38,655 bases of DNA from an uncultured Synechococcus sp. (GTDB taxonomy: Bacteria; Cyanobacteriota; Cyanobacteriia; Phormidesmidales; Phormidesmidaceae): contig CALDSK010000258.1 in the NCBI GenBank assembly GCA_937911865.1, forward strand, positions 1-38,655, written 5' to 3'. Position numbers and translations under genes: made by a program. Below, one piece after another: positions 31,481 through 38,655 of this stretch. Below the pieces are notes generated by a model. It did not search any database. It saw only the letters and a program-made list of their open reading frames with translations, and had not been told where the DNA came from. Position 1 is the first letter of the stretch. Every line of letters starts with the position of its first letter.

Positions 31481-33217
31481 TTAGGATACCGATATTGCCG
31501 CCAAGTGTTCTGTTTCAGACCCAGCAGCGGCTTGGGCAATCTCTAAGGCCCAGCGGCTGGCAATAGGCATACGCCAGCCCATTCCAAAAGCGCGATCGGT
31601 TACTTTTAGCACTGGCGGAGCCTGTCTACGCTTAAATTCAGCGCGGGTCACCAGCCGAATAACTTTTTCGACGACGGCTGGTGAATGTCCGGCGGCAATA
31701 ATATCGTCTGCAGATTGTTGCTTTTGAACCAAACGCTCTAAAATGCTGTCTAGCGTATCGTAATCAGGCAGTGAGTCTTGATCGACTTGATCGGGCTTCA
31801 GTTCAGCACTGGGTGGCTTTGTAATAATATGCTCTGGAATGACTTGACGATCGCGATTTAACCAGCGGCAAATAGAGTACACACGGGTTTTAGGAACATC
31901 GGCAATCACCGCTAGCCCCCCGTTCATATCACCGTAGAGCGTGCAGTAGCCGACAGCCATTTCAGACTTATTACCTGTAGATAGAAGCAGGTGGCCAAAT
32001 TTGTTGGAGACGGCCATCAGCAGATTGCCACGGATACGAGACTGCAAATTTTCTTCAGCAACACCGTCTTCAGTGCCCGTAAACGTATCGGCCAGAACAG
32101 CGTCGTAGTCAGTCATCAGAGGGGCGATGGAAAGCTTTTTAGTAACCATGCCAAGATTCTCTGCAAGCGCTTCGGCATCGCTAACCGAATGCCCTGAGCT
32201 GTAGGGAGAAGGCATGAGAATACCAAGAACGTTTTGAGGACCGAGCGCTTCGGCAGCGATCGCACCCACTAAAGCAGAATCCACCCCACCACTTAATCCA
32301 ATTACCGCTTTGGTAAAGCCGCATTTACGGGCATAGTCCTTTACGCCTAGCACCAGAGCGGCCCAAATCTCAGCATCGCTATTCTTGATCAAAGGTTCTG
32401 TTGCCGAGAGCTGCAAATCTTGAGTGGCTAAATCAAAAGAGACTATCTGCAAGTCTGTGTCAAACGCCGCCGAGCGACTGACCAGATCGCCTTGCTTATT
32501 GACCGCAACGCTTTGTCCATCAAAAATTAAGTCGTCATTACCGCCCACCTGATTGACGTAAATAATAGAGCGCTGACACTGCTTAGCCTCATGAGCAATC
32601 ATCTGCTCTCGTAGGACCTGCTTGCCGCAAATGTATGGGGAGGCTGATAGATTCAAGACCAAATCTACGCCCTTTTCAACCAGTTCTTGCGTAGGATCAA
32701 CCGGGTAATTGCGTTTTCCCCAAAAAGACTCGTTGTTCCAGAGATCTTCGCAGATAGTGACACCAATATGCACAGATTCATCGTTTACCGACAGAACAAA
32801 ACTGTTGGCCGCGTTACCTGATTCGAAGTAGCGATCTTCATCGAACACGTCGTAAGTAGGTAAAAGACGCTTGTGAAAAATCTCTTGTACCTGACCATTA
32901 TTCAAAAGTGCCATACTGTTGAATAGCGGCTTTTCGCCTTTGCTAGTAGCTGATCGGTTTTCTTCAGCAATACCAACAAGCGTAGTTAAACCACTTGGCA
33001 ACAGCTTTGCAAGCGCCGTTACCTGCTGCTTCATCTTCTGGATAAAGCTAGGACGCATCAACAGATCTCTGGGAGGATAGCCGCAGAGGGATAGCTCGGG
33101 CGTCAGCAGTAAGTCTGCGCCACGGTCCGCGGCTTGGCTAGCGACTTCAAGAATTCGCTGAGCATTCCCCGTCAGGTCACCGACCGTAGGATTTATTTGA
33201 GCGATCGCAATTTTCAT
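31481..33217 (-). CDS. nadE: Glutamine-hydrolysing NAD+ synthase
   Basis: This enzyme amidates nicotinate adenine dinucleotide to NAD with ATP, taking ammonia from glutamine. The protein is 578 aa, the two-domain bacterial form. The nitrilase-like glutaminase domain has the triad E41 (TPELSLCGYPP), K116 (HKRLLPTYDVFDE) and C156 (TICEDLW). The synthetase domain has the ATP pyrophosphatase loop GLSGGVDSA near residue 312, then LLSTGNKSEMAVGYCTLYGD and the C-terminal FKRRQAPPVLKV. All parts are complete. It is the last NAD gene of the operon, 60 bp after nrtR. Confidence 0.97.
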   Translation of the reverse strand: MKIAIAQINPTVGDLTGNAQRILEVASQAADRGADLLLTPELSLCGYPPRDLLMRPSFIQKMKQQVTALAKLLPSGLTTLVGIAEENRSATSKGEKPLFNSMALLNNGQVQEIFHKRLLPTYDVFDEDRYFESGNAANSFVLSVNDESVHIGVTICEDLWNNESFWGKRNYPVDPTQELVEKGVDLVLNLSASPYICGKQVLREQMIAHEAKQCQRSIIYVNQVGGNDDLIFDGQSVAVNKQGDLVSRSAAFDTDLQIVSFDLATQDLQLSATEPLIKNSDAEIWAALVLGVKDYARKCGFTKAVIGLSGGVDSALVGAIAAEALGPQNVLGILMPSPYSSGHSVSDAEALAENLGMVTKKLSIAPLMTDYDAVLADTFTGTEDGVAEENLQSRIRGNLLMAVSNKFGHLLLSTGNKSEMAVGYCTLYGDMNGGLAVIADVPKTRVYSICRWLNRDRQVIPEHIITKPPSAELKPDQVDQDSLPDYDTLDSILERLVQKQQSADDIIAAGHSPAVVEKVIRLVTRAEFKRRQAPPVLKVTDRAFGMGWRMPIASRWALEIAQAAAGSETEHLAAISVS

Positions 33218-33277
33218 AATGAATTAAGAGTTAGAGAGGAGATAGCAACGGTTCCAAGGGGTAGCAGGGATAGAACT

Positions 33278-34057
33278 CTACAAAAACACCATTGGCCGAT
33301 CTTTCAACGGTTCAAACGCCTCTGCATCGAATCGATAAAGGCTAGCAGGTCTGCCGGCACCTCGAGAAGTTTTCACGCCGGTATCTTGTAAAATGCCCAG
33401 CTTCAATAATCTTGTACGAAAGTTGGAGTAGTCGGAAAAGCCCTCTCCTAGCACTGTGGTGTAAAGCTGATATACATCGCTTAGCGTGAATGTTTCAGGC
33501 AGTACATCAAAGGCGACAGGACTGTATTGAAGTTTGTTGCGCAGGCGTTGATAGCCGTAGGTGAGAATTTGATTGTGATCAAAGGCCAGCTGTGGCACCC
33601 GGCTGAGTGGATACCAGGCAATACCGCTAACGCCGTCGGCTATCAGCGCCGTATCTTCAAATCTGACCAGCGCAAAATGGCTAACGGAAAGATAGCGAAC
33701 ATTGTAGGCATCTGCAGATTCTCTGGGATCGCGATTGGGCCCACCGAACGTAAAAAGCTGTTCTAGATAGAGATTATTCACTCTAATCTTTTCGGTGAGG
33801 ACTCTATCAGCGGCATCTTCTAACGATTCGCCTACTCTAACTAGCGCACCCGGCAAACTCCAGTAGTCACTAAACGGTGCCTGGTGCCGCAAGACCAAAA
33901 GCACCAAAAGCCTGTGTTGCTCTGTATCCACAGAAAAAATAACGGTGTCTACACCGACCTTAAAATCGGCTAACTCGCCAGACGCCAGCGGATGCGGAGC
34001 ATTAGCAGGTGCTATCAGTGAGTCGATACTTTTGCCTTTGGTGTTTGTTGTTGGCAT
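33278..34057 (-). CDS. nrtR: NrtR-family transcriptional regulator (Nudix fold plus winged helix)
   Basis: The protein is 259 aa. An N-terminal Nudix fold (about 30-170, VDTVIFSVDTEQHRLLVLLV and SLPGALVRVGESLEDAADRVL) is followed by a C-terminal winged-helix DNA-binding domain (about 175-255, LSDVYQLYTTVLGEGFSDYSNFRTRLL, then RGAGRPASLYRFD). In a true Nudix box the core is REUxEE; here it reads RVLTEK, so hydrolysis is not expected, as in characterised NrtR proteins that bind ADP-ribose instead. NrtR represses NAD genes in several bacteria, including Synechocystis. Its place inside the pncB-nadD-nadE operon and the palindrome upstream of pncB strongly support this. Its start overlaps the nadD end by 43 bp in another frame, a sign of translational coupling. 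Confidence 0.88.
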   Translation of the reverse strand: MPTTNTKGKSIDSLIAPANAPHPLASGELADFKVGVDTVIFSVDTEQHRLLVLLVLRHQAPFSDYWSLPGALVRVGESLEDAADRVLTEKIRVNNLYLEQLFTFGGPNRDPRESADAYNVRYLSVSHFALVRFEDTALIADGVSGIAWYPLSRVPQLAFDHNQILTYGYQRLRNKLQYSPVAFDVLPETFTLSDVYQLYTTVLGEGFSDYSNFRTRLLKLGILQDTGVKTSRGAGRPASLYRFDAEAFEPLKDRPMVFL

Positions 34058-34707
34058 GGATAGAGGTTGTGCTCGGTAATGTAGTCACGAATGATCGAGG
34101 GCAGATCGGTATCAGCAAGAGAGGCGACGCTTTCGGCGCAGCGCGTTTGACGGACGGCGCTAGAAGAAACATCGTACTGGTCGGGTGGGTGGGCAATGTG
34201 AACGGTGGCTAACTGCCTTAGCCTGGAGAGTGCAGGTCCTTGCACAGGATAACCAGGGCGGGGAAAGACAAGAATATCAACCTGAGCAAACATCTCTTTT
34301 GCCTGGTACCACTGAGGCAGCTGCGCGAGCAGATCCGCGCCGACGACAAAGCTAAAGTCTGCTCTAGGCCATAGCGCGCGAGCTTTAGCAATAGAGTGAA
34401 TAGAAAAGCGATCGCTTAAGTTCTGGTTGACGCTGACTTTTCCTAAGGAGCTGTTTCTGAGCAAGCTTTTTCTGAAGGGATCAGGTCCCTCCGATGGCAA
34501 AGTGTCTACCAGTAGGCGCAGCATCTCGGCGCGATTATGAATCGGAGATTGATTGTCTTTGTATGGGTTGTCGGCAGCCCACACCACAACCTGATCAAAT
34601 GATTGGGCAAGCCAGAGCAAAATGCTTTGATGGCCCAGATGCGGCGGGTCAGCGCTAGTACCAAACAAGGCAATGCGCTGGGGAGCTTTCCAGGGTTTCG
34701 TAAACAT
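34015..34707 (-). CDS. nadD: Nicotinate-nucleotide adenylyltransferase
   Basis: This enzyme transfers AMP from ATP to nicotinate mononucleotide to make nicotinate adenine dinucleotide. The protein is 230 aa. The nucleotidyltransferase signature is GTSADPPHLGHQ at 16-27, with H23 and H26. WAADNPYKDN is the substrate loop, FSFVVGADLLAQLPQW the central motif, and YDVSSSAVRQ the second nucleotide motif (ISSTxIR-type). The C-terminal tail after SSSAVR is complete. It starts 6 bp after the pncB stop and overlaps nrtR by 43 bp, so it lies in the middle of the operon. Confidence 0.93.
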   Translation of the reverse strand: MFTKPWKAPQRIALFGTSADPPHLGHQSILLWLAQSFDQVVVWAADNPYKDNQSPIHNRAEMLRLLVDTLPSEGPDPFRKSLLRNSSLGKVSVNQNLSDRFSIHSIAKARALWPRADFSFVVGADLLAQLPQWYQAKEMFAQVDILVFPRPGYPVQGPALSRLRQLATVHIAHPPDQYDVSSSAVRQTRCAESVASLADTDLPSIIRDYITEHNLYPCQQQTPKAKVSTH

Positions 34708-34713
34708 AAGACT

Positions 34714-36141
34714 CTACTTGTTTTGGCGAGTATGTTGGGTGAGCTGTTCGAGACCGTGGGATATTTCGATAGTCAGTGGTTCGGGGGCTTGTAGTCGCCG
34801 CACTGATGCGGGCAGCGCTTTTACACTAGCAGCGGTGCGCTGGGCGATCGCATCCAAGCTCTCTGTAGCAACCAGCGGCTCTCCGTTGTGCATGACTCGC
34901 TGCAAAAGGGGAACTTCTCCCGGCAGTGAGCCTTCAATCGTCAGCGCGAGGCGATCGCTCACCACGCGGCTCGATTCACAGCGCCGGAAAACCTGCTTGC
35001 GTCCCGGATAGGTCAGTTTACCGCTAGATTCTTTCATCACAGGTGTACCGTCAATATCGACTAGCTTGTACACGCCGTTAACGGGCTGACCTGTCACTAG
35101 CTTAGTACCTAACCCATAGCCATCTATGCAGGCATTTTGCGATCGCAACGCCTCAATAGCCAGCTCATCGAGATCGCCGCTGGCAAAAATAGGGGTATCG
35201 GGAAGGTGCGATCGCACCACCTGAGATCCTGCCACTAAATCGCCTGAATCTAGTCGCACGCCAGCTAGGGGCGCTCCTGATGATTGCTGATGAGCCAATC
35301 GCCTAGCCGCCGCCACCGAATCGTAGGTATCTATCAATAAAGGTGCGCCGGGAAAATAACGATGAAAAGCATCAAAACTCTTATCCTCATCACCTTCTAA
35401 AGCAGAAATTGCCATAACTAGCGCGTGGGCCATAGTACCGACAGGCTTACGGCCTAGCTTAAGCGCAGCTAGCACATTAGAGGTCGCATCAAGCCCACCA
35501 GCAATTGCCGCTCTTGCGGCCCATAGCGCGCCTTGAGGGCTAAATGCTCGCCGCGTGCCGAACTCGTAAAGCTTAGCGTCTGGCCCTGCCGCCTGCCGAA
35601 CCCGAGCCGCACGCGTCGCCACTAGCGTTTGGTAATTCAGCGTATTGAGCAGATACGTTTCTACGACCTGCGCCTGCCATAGCGGCGCTTCAATTCTCAG
35701 CATCGGCTCATTAGCAAAAACTGCCGTCCCCTCGGGCACTGCCCACACATCACCTTCAAACCGGAAATTTTCTAGCAGCCCCCAAAAGCTATCCGGTGCA
35801 TCGTTAAAAACGCCTGTCCTCTGAAGCTGCAAAATTTGCTGAGGGCTGAAGCTTAAACGTTGCAAGTACTCTAATCCTTGGGCTAAGCCCATCGCGATCA
35901 GATAGCCATAGCCTGAGGGCAGTTGACGAGTAAACAGCTCAAAACTGGCAGGCTTACTGTGCAACGACTCACCGATATAGCAGGCAGACATAGTGAGCTG
36001 ATAGAGATCTGTAAGCAAACCGTACTCGTCTTGAGCCACCGATAGAGCATCTGATGATTGAGACACAGGCGACTGCCGCATGATGGGCGAACCTGACTGC
36101 GGTGCATCCGTCTTTAAGTAACCATCTTGGATAAAAACCAT
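34714..36141 (-). CDS. pncB: Nicotinate phosphoribosyltransferase
   Basis: This is the first enzyme of the Preiss-Handler route: nicotinate plus PRPP (with ATP) to nicotinate mononucleotide. The protein is 475 aa. LLTDLYQLTMSACYIGE at about 41-57 is the family's N-terminal signature. KLYEFGTRRAFSPQGALWAA, then DTYDSVAA, GVRLDSGDLV and CIDGYGLGTKLV form the active-site barrel. The first 35 residues are variable and a later start is possible. It is the first gene of the operon. A perfect palindrome lies 36 bp upstream of its ATG and fits an NrtR site. Confidence 0.95.
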   Translation of the reverse strand: MVFIQDGYLKTDAPQSGSPIMRQSPVSQSSDALSVAQDEYGLLTDLYQLTMSACYIGESLHSKPASFELFTRQLPSGYGYLIAMGLAQGLEYLQRLSFSPQQILQLQRTGVFNDAPDSFWGLLENFRFEGDVWAVPEGTAVFANEPMLRIEAPLWQAQVVETYLLNTLNYQTLVATRAARVRQAAGPDAKLYEFGTRRAFSPQGALWAARAAIAGGLDATSNVLAALKLGRKPVGTMAHALVMAISALEGDEDKSFDAFHRYFPGAPLLIDTYDSVAAARRLAHQQSSGAPLAGVRLDSGDLVAGSQVVRSHLPDTPIFASGDLDELAIEALRSQNACIDGYGLGTKLVTGQPVNGVYKLVDIDGTPVMKESSGKLTYPGRKQVFRRCESSRVVSDRLALTIEGSLPGEVPLLQRVMHNGEPLVATESLDAIAQRTAASVKALPASVRRLQAPEPLTIEISHGLEQLTQHTRQNK

Positions 36142-36177
36142 TAGCTTTAATTAGCTGACATGCTAAGCTTCAACGAC

Positions 36178-36198
36178 TTATGGTTATATTAACCATAA
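36178..36198. promoter_or_regulatory. Probable NrtR operator, perfect 21-bp palindrome
   Basis: The arms TTATGGTTA (36178-36186) and TAACCATAA (36190-36198) are exact reverse complements around TAT. The core matches the GT-N7-AC pattern that I recall for NrtR sites, and 21 bp is the usual length. It lies just upstream of pncB, the first gene of an operon that encodes an NrtR protein. Binding would block the pncB promoter. Confidence 0.8.
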
Positions 36199-36578
36199 AC
36201 CAGCTAATAATGTCACCCCTTTTCTCATGAAATATAGAAGCCATACAGTCTGTGAAGAGCCAAAACTTGGGCCCCATCGACTGTTTCAGCCAGAGCTGAG
36301 ATAAGAGAGCATGTGACTATGTCAAGGTCTTGTCACGTTCTCTTAGTGCCGAATTTGTACACCACATCGTTTTATCGTCAAAAAATATATTTAGTAAAAT
36401 TCACCAGAAAAGGCTGTACAGTAGCTTCCGCCAAATCTTCTGTTCTTTCAGCAAAACGAGAGGATGCTTCCCTGGATTTCTCTGAGATCGCTACAAAATT
36501 CAGAAAAATCTAAAGTATTCTTTAAAGAGAGCGCCGTCATTTTAACGACCACTCTTTTTCCAGGCCTTAAGCTTTAGT
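36199..36578. other. Non-coding stretch between divergent pncB and prenyltransferase genes
   Basis: This 380-bp stretch contains one short plus-strand frame (36313-36513) with poor composition and no recognisable family, which I do not regard as a gene. It must contain the prenyltransferase promoter, but I could not assign one. Confidence 0.4.
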
Positions 36579-37484
36579 ATGAAACCCGCTACCCAAAGTC
36601 CCTTAGGACAGTCCCCCTCAGAGTCTACTTGGATGACGGTGGTGCGCTTGCTGCGCTGGGACAAGCCCGCTGGTCGTTTAATTTTGATGATTCCGGCACT
36701 GTGGGCAGTGTTCTTAGCGGCCAGAGGATTCCCCGAATGGCCTTTAATTGGAGTAATTGTACTGGGGACATTGGCCACTAGTGCCGGGGGATGTGTGGTC
36801 AACGACCTGTGGGATCGCAACATAGACGGGCGGGTAGAGCGCACTAAGAACAGACCGCTAGCGGCAAAAGCACTCTCGGTTAAAGTTGGCATTGTTATTG
36901 CATTCGTAGCACTTTTGTGTGCCTGGGGACTCGCCAACTATCTCAGCCCTCTCAGTTTTTGGCTGTGTGTGGCCGCGGTGCCTGTCATTGTTCTTTATCC
37001 TTTAGCCAAGCGGGTTTTTCCAGTGCCGCAGCTGGTACTGTCTATCGCCTGGGGGTTTGCTGTTCTTATTAGCTGGAGCGCAGTTACCGAAACACTCGAA
37101 TTTGCAACCTGGCTGCTGTGGGCCGCAACCGTACTGTGGACCTTAGGCTTTGACACGGTGTACGCCATTCCCGATCGAGAATTTGACCGGCAGCTAGGCA
37201 TTAACTCTAGCGCCCTTTTCTTTGGGGATCGAGCGCCAGAAGCCGTGGGCCTGTTCTTCGTTGGTACGGTGATGATGCTAGCCTGGCTGGGGCTTACTCT
37301 GGGACTGGGTGTGTTTTACTGGCTGTCGCTGATTGTCTCTACGTATCTTTGGTATCGTCAGTACGTTCAGCTAGCGCGCATTCCAAAATCTCCACAGGTC
37401 TTTGGCAATATCTTTCGTCAAAACGTCACGATCGGGTTTGTTTTACTAGCAGGCATGGCAATCTCTGTCGTACTGAATATTTAG
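36579..37484 (+). CDS. UbiA-family 4-hydroxybenzoate polyprenyltransferase (plastoquinone type)
   Basis: This integral membrane prenyltransferase attaches a long isoprenoid chain to 4-hydroxybenzoate. In cyanobacteria (Slr0926 of Synechocystis) this step leads to plastoquinone. The protein is 301 aa with about eight or nine membrane helices. The two Asp-rich magnesium/diphosphate motifs are present: NDLWDRNIDGRVERTKNRPL in the second loop and DTVYAIPDREFDRQLGINS in the sixth. RLLRWDKPAGRLILMIPALW at the start is also typical. There is no partner gene of the pathway in the window; the EamA transporter follows after 59 bp. Confidence 0.93.
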   Translation: MKPATQSPLGQSPSESTWMTVVRLLRWDKPAGRLILMIPALWAVFLAARGFPEWPLIGVIVLGTLATSAGGCVVNDLWDRNIDGRVERTKNRPLAAKALSVKVGIVIAFVALLCAWGLANYLSPLSFWLCVAAVPVIVLYPLAKRVFPVPQLVLSIAWGFAVLISWSAVTETLEFATWLLWAATVLWTLGFDTVYAIPDREFDRQLGINSSALFFGDRAPEAVGLFFVGTVMMLAWLGLTLGLGVFYWLSLIVSTYLWYRQYVQLARIPKSPQVFGNIFRQNVTIGFVLLAGMAISVVLNI

Positions 37485-37543
37485 TTCATCTACTCAGCAT
37501 CCTCATTTACTCTGTCCTCATTCACCCATCAAATACCGAATAA

Positions 37544-38416
37544 ATGTGGCTCTTTTTCGCCTCGCTGACTGCTTTTTTTGAAGCCTGCAAAGATGCCACA
37601 GGAAAGCAAAGCCTAAAGACATTGGATGAGTACTCTGTCCTATTCAGTTTTATGGCGGTTGGCGTTGTTCTGATGCTGCCGCGGCTATGGTTAACCGGCA
37701 TTCCGACAATTCAGCCGAGGTTCTGGCTAGCATTGGCTATCGGCGGCGGGTTGAATATTCTGGCATTTACGCTCTATACTCGGGCGCTCAAACTGGCCGA
37801 TCTGTCGCTTACCGTGCCGCTAGTCACGCTCACACCGCTTTTTCTGTTGGTGACTTCGCCCATTCTTGTGCAGGAGTGGCCGACAGGGACAGATGCTATC
37901 GGCGTGGTGCTATTGGTGGTGGGCTCGTACGTGTTGAACTTACCGCCTAGAACTCAACCTGGGTCAACTGTGTGGACACCGCTGCTTAGCATGGCTCGTA
38001 ACCCCGGCAGCCGGTTGATGCTGTGCGTGGCTTTTATTTGGAGTATTACGTCTAATTTTGACAAGATTGGCGTGGTAAATTCTTCACCGCTGTTATGGGC
38101 AGTTGCACTCTTTGGGACGATTGCCGGCGGCATGGTGCCTTTTGTGTTCTTTCGTAAAGGGAGAGGGGGAATTGTACTGCTCAAGGATCAATGGAGACTA
38201 TTGGGTATTACCGGGGCTTTTAATGCGATCGCCATTACGTTTCAAATGGTGGCGTTGACGCTAGCCCCAGTCGCTCAAGTAATTGCTGTCAAAAGGATGA
38301 GCGCCCTGCTCTCCGTTCTCTTTGGTCATTTTTTCTTCGGAGAAAAAGGATTAAAGGAACGCCTATTGGGCGCAGCCATTATGGTTAGCGGCGTTGTCAT
38401 CATGGCTTTGAGGTAA
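37544..38416 (+). CDS. EamA/DMT-superfamily membrane transporter
   Basis: The protein is 290 aa with ten predicted membrane helices in two homologous EamA halves. The first half ends near residue 135 (GVVLLVVGSYVLNL) and the second at GAAIMVSGVVIMAL. Conserved drug/metabolite transporter features are ALKLADLSLTVPLVTLTPLFLL and ALTLAPVAQVIAVKRMSALLSV followed by FFFGEKGLKERLLG. These carriers export metabolites or amino acids; the substrate is unknown. The gene lies 59 bp after the prenyltransferase on the same strand and is closed by a terminator. Confidence 0.9.
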   Translation: MWLFFASLTAFFEACKDATGKQSLKTLDEYSVLFSFMAVGVVLMLPRLWLTGIPTIQPRFWLALAIGGGLNILAFTLYTRALKLADLSLTVPLVTLTPLFLLVTSPILVQEWPTGTDAIGVVLLVVGSYVLNLPPRTQPGSTVWTPLLSMARNPGSRLMLCVAFIWSITSNFDKIGVVNSSPLLWAVALFGTIAGGMVPFVFFRKGRGGIVLLKDQWRLLGITGAFNAIAITFQMVALTLAPVAQVIAVKRMSALLSVLFGHFFFGEKGLKERLLGAAIMVSGVVIMALR

Positions 38417-38420
38417 CCAG

Positions 38421-38456
38421 AAAAGGTTACAAGTTAGCAATTTATAACCTTTTTTT
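38421..38456 (+). terminator. Rho-independent terminator after the EamA gene
   Basis: AAAAGGTTA (38421-38429) pairs with TAACCTTTT (38445-38453) over 9 bp around a 15-nt loop, and the T-run continues to 38456. It begins 4 bp after the EamA stop codon. Confidence 0.8.
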
Positions 38457-38623
38457 AGTGAAAAAGTTCGTCAAATCTCTAATTGGCTATAAGATAGAAA
38501 TTGAAGAACTCGATATCGGCTACAGGTTTGCTTTTCTGTTTAAAAGGGTTTTCCTCAATTTTTACAGGCTTCCGTCCGACTTATCATTCTCAATACCCTG
38601 TTTAATTTCTGGAGACTACTTGT

Positions 38624-38655
38624 ATGGGCGTTTACGTAGGAAACCTTTCCTATGA
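38624..38655 (+). CDS. Start of an RRM-type RNA-binding protein (Rbp-like), cut by the window end
   Basis: The last 32 bases code for MGVYVGNLSY. This is the first beta strand (RNP2 motif, YVGNLSY) of cyanobacterial RRM proteins such as RbpA, which are often cold-induced and bind mRNA. GGAG stands at 38611-38614, nine bases before the ATG. The leader from the terminator at 38456 to the ATG is about 165 nt, long for a cyanobacterial gene, as is known for several rbp genes. The rest of the gene lies outside the window. The 65-codon frame that begins at 38458 and crosses this leader is not credible. Confidence 0.75.
   Translation, partial: MGVYVGNLSY

Noticed and set aside
36313..36513. 66-codon frame between pncB and the prenyltransferase
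   Set aside because: Short, low-quality composition, no ribosome site and no recognisable homology.
38458..38655. 65-codon plus-strand frame at the right edge
   Set aside because: It begins at a GTG right behind the terminator, has no recognisable family and runs through the RRM gene start in another frame; the RRM reading with its GGAG site is far better.

Overview
The window is chromosomal DNA of a cyanobacterium, probably of the Leptolyngbya / Synechococcus PCC 7335 type, although the species cannot be fixed from the sequence. The evidence is the many HIP1 octamers (GCGATCGC) scattered through the genes, a UbiA-family prenyltransferase of the plastoquinone type, a nickel superoxide dismutase pair, an NB-ARC protein with the HTH-like N-terminus common in cyanobacteria, Uma2 gene remnants, heptameric tandem repeats of the STRR kind, and the first codons of an RRM protein of the cyanobacterial Rbp type. 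No rRNA, tRNA, CRISPR array, transposase or phage gene was seen.

Layout. 1-6.4 kb: a 17-bp tandem repeat at the edge, a beta-hydroxyacid dehydrogenase-like reductase, a DUF302 protein, uppS (minus strand), a large NB-ARC/TPR ATPase and a membrane-anchored zinc metallopeptidase. 6.5-10.7 kb: a Uma2 remnant, a DASH cryptochrome, a perfect 34-bp palindrome, a NuiA-like nuclease inhibitor, an HslV-like Ntn-hydrolase and a NucA-like secreted nuclease with an Excalibur calcium-binding domain. 10.7-13.1 kb: sodN, a terminator, sodX, a GNAT acetyltransferase and a glycosyltransferase-like protein. 13.2-16.2 kb: a membrane pseudokinase that has lost its C-lobe, followed by a complete paralogous Ser/Thr kinase. 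16.2-19.9 kb: a VOC protein, heptamer repeats, a TipA-like MerR regulator with its probable promoter, and a divergent FeS-type photolyase followed by a lipoprotein. 20-24.4 kb: a second Uma2 remnant, a Ski2-like helicase gene cut by one in-frame TAA, and an HtrA homologue whose catalytic His is replaced by Gln. 24.4-31.1 kb: a structured leader with a 10-codon ORF, a single-module A-T-R (adenylation, carrier, thioester reductase) enzyme, and a membrane hybrid histidine kinase. 31.1-36.2 kb: a small unknown protein and a minus-strand NAD operon, pncB-nadD-nrtR-nadE, headed by a perfect 21-bp palindrome that fits an NrtR operator. 36.5-38.7 kb: a plastoquinone-type prenyltransferase, an EamA transporter, a terminator and the start of an RRM protein gene.

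How the genes fit together. The clearest unit is the NAD operon: PncB makes nicotinate mononucleotide, NadD adenylates it, NadE amidates it to NAD, and NrtR probably senses the pathway and represses through the upstream palindrome. SodN and SodX are enzyme and maturation protease. The NucA-like nuclease and the NuiA-like inhibitor form a toxin/immunity-style pair, separated by the HslV-like gene. Two different photolyase/cryptochrome families plus SodN give the 7-19 kb stretch a light and oxidative stress flavour.

Most unusual signals: the catalytic-site substitution in the HtrA homologue, the decapitated kinase beside its intact paralogue, the stand-alone A-T-R enzyme with an alanine-like specificity code and a leader ORF, the single-codon interruption of the helicase, and the 34-bp palindrome upstream of the DASH cryptochrome.
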